A stretch of DNA of 11,530 nt, from positions 1 through 11,530 of the forward strand of contig JAKSCY010000062.1 of the NCBI GenBank assembly GCA_022360355.1, given 5' to 3'. Numbering within the stretch: position 1 is the first letter of the stretch; every line of letters begins with the position of its first letter. Below the pieces are notes generated by a model. That model was not told the origin of the DNA, ran no database searches, and saw only the letters and a program-made list of their open reading frames with translations. Position numbers and translations under genes: made by a program. Positions 1 through 6,800 of the stretch are shown here, one piece after another. The stretch comes from Chlorobiales bacterium (lineage in GTDB: Bacteria > Bacteroidota > Chlorobiia > Chlorobiales > Chlorobiaceae).

Positions 1-98
1 CAGTAGGGAGGTGATGTAATAACAAGATGAACAGACCGGTCGGGAAGCAGGTTCATCTGACGGCTGTCTCCCTGTACTATGGTATGATGAGTTTTCAA
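1..98 (-). CDS. DNA methyltransferase, N-terminal fragment (cut by window edge)
   Basis: Only the first 32 codons are in the window. The reading frame is closed upstream by a TAG at 111-113, and the first possible start is a TTG at 96-98, preceded by a strong AGGGAGG ribosome site at 106-112 with a 7-base gap. The product begins MKTHHTIVQGDSRQMNLLPD and continues to a TSPPY motif at residues 28-32; the last two bases (TG) fit a following Trp, giving TSPPYW. TSPPY near the N-terminus, with a GDS before it, is the catalytic motif IV of beta-class amino methyltransferases (N4-cytosine or N6-adenine), where motif IV precedes the AdoMet-binding motif. The AdoMet-binding and target-recognition parts lie outside the window. 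Whether a restriction enzyme accompanies it is unknown. Fragment length limits certainty, but the motif, start and ribosome site agree. Confidence 0.8.
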   Translation of the reverse strand, partial: MKTHHTIVQGDSRQMNLLPDRSVHLVITSPPY

Positions 99-112
99 TT
101 GTTTGCCTCCCT

Positions 113-337
113 AAAACCTTTTCCGGTTGTAATTAACAGCCTCTTGACTCTAACCTAAAGTGTACCTATGTTTTTATATAAGTATAGAAATTTTTGACCG
201 TTTTTTACCCTGCCTATTGACCAATAAGTTTTTTGGAATAATGGCACTGATGAAACAAGGGGACGTTGTGAAAAATTTGCACTTATCGTCGAGAGAGAAT
301 TTAGGCTAAATAGCGCCAATAAATGGCAAGTATTCAG
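113..337. other. intergenic region between ATPase gene and methyltransferase gene
   Basis: This 225-base stretch holds no open frame I can support. It is rich in A and T runs and must contain the end of the ATPase transcript and probably the methyltransferase promoter on the minus strand. A TATACT hexamer read on the minus strand near 180-190 could be a -10 element, but I see no convincing -35 partner at the right distance. I see no stem followed by a T run that would be a clear terminator for the ATPase gene. Confidence 0.4.
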
Positions 338-1780
338 CTACCCGATTCTCGCTCCTTTCTGCACAAGCGTATTTTTACCTACAACATAGGTGTAGACAGC
401 TGCTGGAATAAAGGTCAATTTTATTCCCTGGCACTCTTTGACCCCTTGCTTGTCGATCGTAGTCACCACAGCCTGGTCAAGGTTGTTCGATGAACAAAAA
501 GAAAGCAGGGATTTCAATTCCGTTGGTCGTTCAAAATAGCGGTTGCTCCATTTGATCTCAACAGCCCACATGGGCTTGAAGGAACGCTCGTCAAGCCCGA
601 TGAGATCAACTTCACCTCTTGGCCATCTTGCATACCAGGGCTGAATCCAGTCCCTGTGCATCCATTGGGAAAACACAGCGGTTTCAACCATTGCGCCAAT
701 ATGGTCATCAGTTGCCGAGATAGGTGCAAAAAGTGCACTCCTGAGGGAAGGGTTGGTAAGATACATCTTGAACTGCGTTACTCGTTTGAACCTCCTGGCG
801 CTGTTATCCGTTCGTTGAACCTTGCGGATAAGAAAAGCCGCATCAAGATATTCGATGTAGCGCTTCAAGGTGTTCTTGTCAACCCCGCCTGAACTTTTGC
901 TGAGTTCCTCAAGTGAGAATTCCCGGCCGGAGCTCCATGCAATAGTGGTGAAAAGGGTATTCAGCTCTTGAACATCCTTTATACCGTAAAGGCTCGGGAG
1001 ATCCCTGAGCAGAACCTTGTCAATGATATCCGAACGAATGTACCTGCCCGGATCAGACTGTATTGCTTTGGAAAAAATAACCTCAGGATACCCGCCGTAG
1101 TTGATGTAGTTAAGAAAATGTTCGTTCAGCTTTCCCGTGTCAACCGCATCGAAAAAGCCTGTTGACCCCGCACCCCATTCCAGACGAGAAGGGCGCAAAA
1201 GCATTTGCAGATCAAGCAGATGAATGTATTCATTGAATGTCAACGGCGGCAGCATGAATTCCGTGAACCTGCCCGCGCCGCTTTCCGTACTCTTTAGCCT
1301 CAACGCAGCCGCAGCAGAACCCGATACAACAAAGCGTACACCGGGATAACTATCCACAAGAGATTTCAAATGCCGTTCCCAGTCTTTGAGATACTGTATT
1401 TCATCAAAAAAAACGAACCAGCCTTCCAGCTCTTCTTTCCCAGTGGTTTTCATGCAAAGCCTGAAAAGCTGATCGAGCGATGCATTTGTATAGACCGGGG
1501 TTTCTATGGAGATAAAAGCGACTTTCTGCGGGTCATGCTCCTCTTCCAGTAGCCCCTGAATGGTGTGAAACAGCATAACGGTTTTACCGACACGCCGTGG
1601 CCCCATGAGAATCACTGCGCGCCGTACCGAAAGGTCTACAACAAGCGGATAGAACAGCTCCTTGTAGAGACGGGGAGACATGCTGGTATAATACTCCTCT
1701 ACCTTCCCCGAGACCCACCAGGGATTCTCGAACCTAAGTCTCTCAGTCACAAGCTCTTTAGAAAAAGGAAATAGTGACAT
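338..1780 (-). CDS. AAA-type ATPase with C-terminal DUF4143 domain
   Basis: The 480-residue product has a Walker A GPRRVGKT at residues 60-67, a Walker B FVFFDEIQYL at 122-131 (Asp126, Glu127) and a VSGSAAAAL sensor-like segment at 152-160, followed by the typical GRFTEFMLPPLTFNEY stretch. This is the order of the prokaryotic AAA_14 ATPases. The C-terminal part resembles DUF4143: a winged-helix-like middle (about 270-325) and then an E366 ... D392 ... E408-x-K410 pattern (VETAVF, GEVDLIG, AVEIKW) that looks like a PD-(D/E)XK nuclease core. The cellular role of this family is not firmly established. The ATG at 1778-1780 has no ribosome site I can recognise and follows an A/T-rich leader unlike the rest of the window. 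These genes are often singletons in accessory regions, and the neighbouring methyltransferase fits that. Complete, with no visible lesion. Confidence 0.85.
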   Translation of the reverse strand: MSLFPFSKELVTERLRFENPWWVSGKVEEYYTSMSPRLYKELFYPLVVDLSVRRAVILMGPRRVGKTVMLFHTIQGLLEEEHDPQKVAFISIETPVYTNASLDQLFRLCMKTTGKEELEGWFVFFDEIQYLKDWERHLKSLVDSYPGVRFVVSGSAAAALRLKSTESGAGRFTEFMLPPLTFNEYIHLLDLQMLLRPSRLEWGAGSTGFFDAVDTGKLNEHFLNYINYGGYPEVIFSKAIQSDPGRYIRSDIIDKVLLRDLPSLYGIKDVQELNTLFTTIAWSSGREFSLEELSKSSGGVDKNTLKRYIEYLDAAFLIRKVQRTDNSARRFKRVTQFKMYLTNPSLRSALFAPISATDDHIGAMVETAVFSQWMHRDWIQPWYARWPRGEVDLIGLDERSFKPMWAVEIKWSNRYFERPTELKSLLSFCSSNNLDQAVVTTIDKQGVKECQGIKLTFIPAAVYTYVVGKNTLVQKGARIG

Positions 1781-1966
1781 GAATTCAAATATTTTTTCTT
1801 ATATAAACAATATAATACAAATAAGATTATCACACATACCTTATTTAACATAAAAACCAAAACAAACAACAAACCTTTACTACATCATTAATCTTTTCAA
1901 GAAGGGGCTGTTTTGAAGAATCGCGAAATAGGAGAAAGGAGAAGGGGCATCGCGCCGAATATTGCC
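1781..1966. other. A/T-rich intergenic region upstream of the ATPase gene
   Basis: The part next to the ATPase gene (about 1781-1890) is strikingly A/T rich, with several TATA- and TAAT-like hexamers on the minus strand that could serve as promoter for the ATPase gene; I cannot choose among them. The part next to the SNF transporter stop (about 1900-1966) is purine rich on the plus strand. No clear intrinsic terminator is seen for the transporter gene. Confidence 0.4.
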
Positions 1967-3487
1967 TTACAGCTCATCGCCGCGTCCTTTCTCCAGATGG
2001 CTTTCGGTTTTCCAGGGCCGGACGGCAAGGATGAAAGACACCAGCAACGTAATGGCGATCCAGCTCCAGCCGATGCTGATCAGGCTTGCCCATGAGTAGT
2101 CGTTGTAAGCGGTGAGGAGTTCTTCGATAAGCTGTTTGAGAAGAATCACGGCGAGGAACAGGGGAAGAAAAAGCTTGATGGTCCAGTTCCACCAGGTACC
2201 GAGCTGCACCCGCGACACTTTGTTCAGATGTTTCCTGATGATATCGAGGTTGAAAAACCACCCGACAACGATACATTCAAGCAGCCCGGCAACAACCAGC
2301 CCGTAGTTGTTGATGAAGTGATCGACGATATCGAGCCAGAACAGTCCACCGTTGGTTGTAAAAAGCAGACTTCCAGCAAACCCCAAAAGACAGAGCACTG
2401 TCGCGAGCATCTTTCTGTTTATGCCGAATTTGTCCTCGGCACCGGAGACAAACGCTTCGACGATGGAAACCGCGGATGAGACACCTGCCACGGTGAGACT
2501 CAGAAAGAACAGCATGCCGAACAGGGGACCTGCTCCGCCGATCATGGAAATGGCTTTCGGGTAGGCGACAAAGGCAAGTCCAATGCTCTCCGCGACCACC
2601 TCTTCGAGAGGCTGGTTCTGGCTGAACGACATGAAACCAAGAATAGCGAACACCCCGAATCCGGAGAGTAGCGAGAAAGCGCTGTTTGCCAGAGCGGTAA
2701 CAACGGCGCTGCCTGTCATGTTGGAATTATGGGGCATGTAGCTTGCATAGGCAATCATGATACCGAAACCGAGGCTCAGGGTAAAAAATATCTGGCCGTA
2801 GGCGTCTACCCATACTCTCGGCTCGGCCAGTTTTGCAAAATCCGGTTTGAGGTACGCCGAGATGCCGATCATCGCCCCCTCGAGATTGACCGACCAGAAC
2901 ACAAGTATCAGCGTCAGGATCAGGAGCAGGGGCATGAAAATTTTGTTCGCCAGTTCAACGCCCTTGCTTACCCCCCTTATGATAATAACCCAGGTTATCA
3001 GCCATACAGCCAAAAGTGCCCCAAGTATGGGCACTTGCACACGACCTATTTCAGAAGGAGATGAACTGAGATTCAGGAAGGTTTTGAAAAAGAACTTGTC
3101 GGGATCGTCTCCCCAGGACAGGTTGATGGAATAAAAAATGAAGTCCACGCACCAGGCAATCACTACGGAGTAGTAAAGTACGATGCCGAACATAGTAAAC
3201 ATCAGGGGCCACCAGCCAAGCCATTCCCACCTTTTGCCGATTTTTCTGAACGCAAGCGGAGCACTGCCGATCCGTTCATGTCCGATGCCGAATTCAAGGA
3301 TCAGCAGAGGAATACCGGCAGTGAAAAGAGCAACCAGATAGGGAATAAGAAATGCTCCGCCGCCGTTTTCATAGGTCAGATAGGAAAACCTCCAGATGTT
3401 GCCGAGCCCTACTGCGGAACCTATAGCCGCGAGAATAAAGCCTGTCCTTGATCCCCATGTGCTTCTGCCGGTGTTTTCAGATGGCAT
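1967..3487 (-). CDS. sodium-dependent transporter, SNF/NSS (SLC6) family
   Basis: The 506-residue membrane protein belongs to the neurotransmitter:sodium symporter family (LeuT, MhsT, TnaT in bacteria), which uses the sodium gradient to import amino acids or related amines. The N-terminus carries the family hallmark: SAVGLGNIWRF at residues 24-34 and ENGGGAFLIPY at 40-50, corresponding to the broken TM1 and to TM2 of LeuT. Roughly 11 or 12 hydrophobic segments follow, ending with one near residues 470-492 and a short charged tail, which is normal length for the family. The start at 3485-3487 has an AGGGAG at 3490-3495, only two bases from the ATG, a rather tight spacing. It is separated from the small four-cysteine gene by 128 bases, so it is probably not part of the CODH-like operon. 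The substrate cannot be told from sequence. Confidence 0.93.
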   Translation of the reverse strand: MPSENTGRSTWGSRTGFILAAIGSAVGLGNIWRFSYLTYENGGGAFLIPYLVALFTAGIPLLILEFGIGHERIGSAPLAFRKIGKRWEWLGWWPLMFTMFGIVLYYSVVIAWCVDFIFYSINLSWGDDPDKFFFKTFLNLSSSPSEIGRVQVPILGALLAVWLITWVIIIRGVSKGVELANKIFMPLLLILTLILVFWSVNLEGAMIGISAYLKPDFAKLAEPRVWVDAYGQIFFTLSLGFGIMIAYASYMPHNSNMTGSAVVTALANSAFSLLSGFGVFAILGFMSFSQNQPLEEVVAESIGLAFVAYPKAISMIGGAGPLFGMLFFLSLTVAGVSSAVSIVEAFVSGAEDKFGINRKMLATVLCLLGFAGSLLFTTNGGLFWLDIVDHFINNYGLVVAGLLECIVVGWFFNLDIIRKHLNKVSRVQLGTWWNWTIKLFLPLFLAVILLKQLIEELLTAYNDYSWASLISIGWSWIAITLLVSFILAVRPWKTESHLEKGRGDEL

Positions 3488-3500
3488 TTCTCCCTGAATT

Positions 3501-3521
3501 AACGATTATTAAACAATCGTT
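3501..3521. promoter_or_regulatory. inverted repeat upstream of SNF transporter gene
   Basis: AACGATT at 3501-3507 and AATCGTT at 3515-3521 form a perfect 7-base inverted repeat with a 7-base spacer. It lies 14-34 bases before the transporter start codon on the minus strand. It could be an operator or a short leader hairpin; the sequence does not decide between them. Confidence 0.35.
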
Positions 3522-3603
3522 GAATTTACAAAACAATGAGGATATCCCTTTTACAAGATCATTTTCGAGGAAACGCTTTCAACAACAAAGCCGTCAGACT
3601 TAT

Positions 3604-3613
3604 GGGCACCTCT
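3604..3613. repeat. second copy of GGGCACCTCT, just after the small-gene stop
   Basis: GGGCACCTCT here matches exactly the left arm of the palindrome at 3839-3862. Read on the minus strand it is AGAGGTGCCC two bases after the stop codon of the 68-residue gene, so this gene is bracketed by two direct copies of the 10-mer. This copy lacks the complementary arm and does not form the same hairpin. Confidence 0.5.
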
Positions 3614-3615
3614 CT

Positions 3616-3822
3616 TTATTCCGGAGGGGAATTTTCACCGGCCAGCCCTGCTTTTTCAAACCTCCTTGCAACTGTGGCGATAAGACACTCAGGCGGGTCC
3701 TGGCGCATGATACAGAAAGCCTCTTCGTTTTTCAGGTTCCCGTAATAGAGACACCCGGCGCACACATCATGTTTTTCTATATACCAGCGTACGGCTACTT
3801 GTTTTTCGATATCGAACAGCAT
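3616..3822 (-). CDS. small four-cysteine protein, unknown function
   Basis: The 68-residue product has four cysteines in a C-x2-C-x12-C-x8-C pattern (Cys21, 24, 37, 46), with a His at 18, and a charged C-terminus. I do not recognise the family. The spacing would suit a small Fe-S cluster or a zinc site but is neither a 2[4Fe-4S] ferredoxin pattern nor the usual HiPIP spacing. It follows the CooS-like gene by 85 bases in the same direction, where many CODH operons carry the CooF ferredoxin, so an accessory or electron-transfer role is possible but unproven. The start at 3820-3822 is the first in-frame ATG after a TAG at 3847-3849, and lacks a good ribosome site. Codon third positions look like those of the neighbouring genes, which supports coding. 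The opposite-strand frame across this region looks like noise. Confidence 0.6.
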   Translation of the reverse strand: MLFDIEKQVAVRWYIEKHDVCAGCLYYGNLKNEEAFCIMRQDPPECLIATVARRFEKAGLAGENSPPE

Positions 3823-3838
3823 GAGTACTTCTATTTTT

Positions 3839-3862
3839 GGGCACCTCTAAATAGAGGTGCCC
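3839..3862. repeat. perfect palindrome (hairpin) between CooS-like gene and small gene
   Basis: Arms GGGCACCTCTA (3839-3849) and TAGAGGTGCCC (3852-3862) are perfectly complementary around a two-base centre. In RNA this gives a strong stem with a small loop. On the minus strand it is followed by AAAAATAG rather than a T run, so it is not a canonical terminator for the CooS-like gene; on the plus strand four Ts follow. It may be a transcript processing or stabilising element, a partial terminator, or a dispersed palindromic repeat. Confidence 0.65.
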
Positions 3863-3907
3863 TTTTGGCTGCTTCACATCACAATATTCCTTTTTGTTCC
3901 GACCATT

Positions 3908-6028
3908 TTAATACCCGATTGAACAAAGATTCTGTCCTATCTCTACGGTATCGGGAATCTGATCTTCGATTTCCTCCCTGGTACCGATGGAATAGCCCCA
4001 CACCGGCCATCCCAGGTTCCCTCTCTTTTCATCGAGCATCCGTAAAATATCTTCCGAGGTCCGGTAAGGATCGGGGTCCCAGTTCATACCGGCGCCGACC
4101 ATTGTGCGCAGGCGGTTGCCGACATAATCCATGAACCGGTCGGAGGCAATGGTGTTATCCTGCACACAGGAGTATGTTTCAATACCCTGCAGCACGAAGG
4201 CATACCGCGCGCCCATGGTTTTTTCCGCCGCGGGGTCGGCGGCAACCATGGCAAGCGGCATTGAGGGATTGGGGGCACCGGCTGCGTTAGCCGTATAGGC
4301 CATGATCTGTCCGGCCCTGGTACTGTCGGTGCATGCTCCGACGTGCAGTACCGGGGGGATATCTTTTGCCTCGACAACTTCACGCAGCCGTTCTCCGCAG
4401 AGTTTTGACGCATCGGGGTGGGCGAGACCGGCAAAGAGCAGCCCCATGCCGGAGCACCCGTGACAGGTAACCAGCACATCGTTTTTAATGAGCTGCTTTG
4501 CAATGATAATCTGGTTGCGCTCGAACACCGCCCCGCGGATATTGCCGCAGGAACCGAAGTTGACGATCCCGCGGATCTTTCCGGACTTCACCAGTTCGGC
4601 AAGTCCGTGGATTTTCCTGTCAGGAGCTGAACCGTTAAACAGCTTCATCACCTCTTCGACACCAAAACCCATCTCTACCTTTGCACTTACTTTCGGAACA
4701 TACACCTTCTCCGGATTGCGGTTTTTGTAATTGTCGATCGCGATGTCGAGGATCTCCTCTGCCAGATCATAGAGTTTATCGAGATTGTTCAGATAATAGT
4801 CGAGTTCAAGCACAATCGCACCTTCTTTTCTGCCGGAAGGGGATGTTGTGATCACTTCTGTATGGAACTGCCGGGCAACCTGCACCATGCCGGGCAGCAC
4901 ATCCTGCTGATCGACGACTATAGCTTCAAACGCACCCGTCGCCACAGCCATTTCCGCAGAGGAAGCCATTGCCACAAGGGGAATACCGAGGTCTCTCTCG
5001 ATAAACTCTCCCCCGGTACAACACATGCCGTAAAGCTTGATGTCCTTCGCGCCAGCCTTTTTTACCTTCTCCATGATGCGGGGTGTTCCGACAATGTCAC
5101 AGACGGCGAACGCCACCATCGGCGCATGACCGTTGATGCCGATGTTGATACAGTCTTCTGTGACAATGCTGCCGAGGTTCACGTTGATCCTTGACCGTTT
5201 CGGAATGCCGTACACGATATCGGTTGCAAGCGAGGTCGAGATCACCGTTGTAATGGCATAGGCAAGAACGGTCCTGAGAAACGCCTGCATGTGACTTTCA
5301 AAATCCGAGTCCGTGCCGTGACTGGTAAGATTGTTTGTTTCAAAACATTCGTGATAGGCACTTATCGGGATAATGCCGAGTTTTTCCCATGTCTCCACAC
5401 GCTCTTTCGGCGCAAGAGCTTTCAGCGTCCTGTGCTCTTTCGGAAGCGCACGCTGCAGATCGTCGATAAAGATATCCGCGACTTCCGAACAGATTGTCTC
5501 TATGGTTTTTCCTTCGGTGTCAACTCCAAGAAGCCTTGCTACCGCGTAGCCTTTTTCCCTGCATTTCAACGGGATCGGGGCGGTACCATCAGCTGCAGCC
5601 TTGAGCGAAATAAAAACCTCACGGGCATGCGCCCCATGCGCAGACAGTCCAGCTGCAAGACGTCGTAACGCATTTCCTGCCACTACAAGGTCAACATCCT
5701 TACCGCAGATGGTAAGGGGAGTTTTCTCCGTAACCCTGCATGGTCCATAGGAACAAAAGGCGCAACATGCTCCCGTGAGGCCGTAACCGCACTGCGGATG
5801 CTGCTGGGCAAACCTGTCAAAAGTACTGCATATGTCATGCTTGCCCATAAAATCAACCATTTCGGCCACCGCTTTGTTGGCGGTATGCCTGACCATCTCT
5901 TCTTTGCTGTAGTTGAGACGGTGCACCATCCGGATCCTGTCTTTCAAAGGCATTCCGGGCTTGTATTCAGGGGCATTTCGGGAACCGGTCAGTTCATCTT
6001 CATAGATATATTTTTTTTTGTCCGCCAT
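3908..6028 (-). CDS. cooS: CooS-like anaerobic CO dehydrogenase catalytic subunit, one C-cluster cysteine replaced by Asp
   Basis: The product belongs to the Ni,Fe-CODH (CooS) family, soluble cytoplasmic enzymes that interconvert CO and CO2. I start at the ATG at 6026-6028 (706 residues) because GGAGAG at 6033-6038 sits just before it; an upstream ATG at 6038-6040 would add four residues and has no ribosome site. Visible cluster ligands, by comparison with CODH-II of C. hydrogenoformans: D-cluster Cys80 and Cys88; B-cluster Cys89, 92, 97, 108; C-cluster His301 (NGHAP), Cys337 (MCCTGGE), Cys494 (GSCGN), Cys525 (HGCSG), Cys566 (GACTDSTR); catalytic Lys603. The position of CODH-II Cys333 (YQCIQPS) reads QQDVLPG, so Asp376 replaces an iron ligand. 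The N-terminus is about 41 residues longer than CODH-II and the C-terminus about 29 longer. It is the penultimate gene of the importer-cytochrome string. Family is certain; CO activity is doubtful. Confidence 0.93.
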   Translation of the reverse strand: MADKKKYIYEDELTGSRNAPEYKPGMPLKDRIRMVHRLNYSKEEMVRHTANKAVAEMVDFMGKHDICSTFDRFAQQHPQCGYGLTGACCAFCSYGPCRVTEKTPLTICGKDVDLVVAGNALRRLAAGLSAHGAHAREVFISLKAAADGTAPIPLKCREKGYAVARLLGVDTEGKTIETICSEVADIFIDDLQRALPKEHRTLKALAPKERVETWEKLGIIPISAYHECFETNNLTSHGTDSDFESHMQAFLRTVLAYAITTVISTSLATDIVYGIPKRSRINVNLGSIVTEDCINIGINGHAPMVAFAVCDIVGTPRIMEKVKKAGAKDIKLYGMCCTGGEFIERDLGIPLVAMASSAEMAVATGAFEAIVVDQQDVLPGMVQVARQFHTEVITTSPSGRKEGAIVLELDYYLNNLDKLYDLAEEILDIAIDNYKNRNPEKVYVPKVSAKVEMGFGVEEVMKLFNGSAPDRKIHGLAELVKSGKIRGIVNFGSCGNIRGAVFERNQIIIAKQLIKNDVLVTCHGCSGMGLLFAGLAHPDASKLCGERLREVVEAKDIPPVLHVGACTDSTRAGQIMAYTANAAGAPNPSMPLAMVAADPAAEKTMGARYAFVLQGIETYSCVQDNTIASDRFMDYVGNRLRTMVGAGMNWDPDPYRTSEDILRMLDEKRGNLGWPVWGYSIGTREEIEDQIPDTVEIGQNLCSIGY

Positions 6029-6066
6029 GCCGCTCTCCATTTAACACTTTAAAAAACCGCCTGCCG

Positions 6067-6789
6067 TTACTCTCCGAATGTGCTGATATAGGAAATCACG
6101 TTGATGATCTCCTGCTCCGAAAGACTTGCACCCCATGCAGGCATGTACTTTCCTGACCCGGTGGTATCGGAAGCGATGCCATCCTGAATGATATTGTAGA
6201 GTTTCGCCCCGCTGTACTGCGAAAGCAGCTCGCCCGTTATCGGCCGTACTTTGAGTCCCAACATCTTCGAGACTCTGCCGTCTCCGGCACCTTTCTCACC
6301 ATGACACATGACACAGGAGTTCTTATAGATCTCCGAACCGTTGAAATCTGAACTTTCTGCCCTGCTGATCCGCTCGTGCCGGTTCAGGACACGAATATAG
6401 GCGATGGAGCTCTCTATCTCGTCACGCGTCATCTGAAACCCGAACGGCTTCATATGCATCGACTTGCCGTGCGCGATCCCTCCCTTGCTGATAAAATCAT
6501 AAAGTTCACTGTCGGTTTTTGTTCTGAAGTAGGTGCTGTCGGTAAAGTCAGCCGGTTTTGCCGACAGCTTTTCTGCATAGGGCCCGTTGCCGTCACCCTT
6601 CTGACCATGACAGACAAAACAGTAACCCAGGTAGAGTTTCAGTCCTTCCAAAGGGCCCGGTTCAACCATTACTGTCGTTTCAGCGGTTTTCTCCTCTGGA
6701 ACGGCAGGCACGCCTCCCTTGCCGCACGCATACAGCAAAAGCAGGAAAAGAAGCAGATGAAACGTTCGAACCAGTGTATACCCCTTCAT
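6067..6789 (-). CDS. dihaem c-type cytochrome lipoprotein
   Basis: The 240-residue product starts with a lipoprotein signal peptide: basic start, hydrophobic run of leucines and a lipobox LLYAC with Cys22. Two cytochrome c domains follow, each with a CxxCH haem site: CFVCH at residues 57-61 and CVMCH at 149-153. Likely distal Met ligands are in the MHMKPFGFQM stretch (111-120) for the first haem and YMPAWG (Met206) for the second. The protein should be anchored on the outer side of the cytoplasmic membrane or in the outer membrane and carry electrons. It lies 11 bases after the second ATPase gene and 38 bases before the CooS-like gene, so it is very likely co-transcribed. Direct electron exchange with a cytoplasmic CODH is not possible without a membrane partner, and none is encoded here. 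The start codon lacks a clear ribosome site. Confidence 0.9.
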   Translation of the reverse strand: MKGYTLVRTFHLLLFLLLLYACGKGGVPAVPEEKTAETTVMVEPGPLEGLKLYLGYCFVCHGQKGDGNGPYAEKLSAKPADFTDSTYFRTKTDSELYDFISKGGIAHGKSMHMKPFGFQMTRDEIESSIAYIRVLNRHERISRAESSDFNGSEIYKNSCVMCHGEKGAGDGRVSKMLGLKVRPITGELLSQYSGAKLYNIIQDGIASDTTGSGKYMPAWGASLSEQEIINVISYISTFGE

Positions 6790-6800
6790 GATGACTGCAG

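Noticed and set aside
2..78. Nested inverted repeat (AGATGAAC 25-32 with GTTCATCT 51-58, and AGGGAG 5-10 with CTCCCT 68-73) resembling a structured RNA
   Set aside because: The stretch codes for the N-terminus of the methyltransferase up to TSPPY, so the pairing is most simply chance within a coding sequence.
93..107. CAATTGTTTG near the methyltransferase start as a third copy of the ACAATTGTTAACA box
   Set aside because: Only the central part matches, and it overlaps the start codon and ribosome site of another gene.
215..226. TATTGACCAATA near-palindrome as operator
   Set aside because: Short, single copy in an A/T-rich gap, with no support from position or repetition.
3839..3862. Palindrome as the terminator of the CooS-like gene
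   Set aside because: On the minus strand it is followed by an A run, not a T run, so it does not fit an intrinsic terminator in the needed direction.
3448..4134. Plus-strand frame of 228 codons over the small gene and the end of the CooS-like gene
   Set aside because: Its translation has no recognisable domain, and it runs antisense to a clear CooS C-terminus and to the four-cysteine gene.
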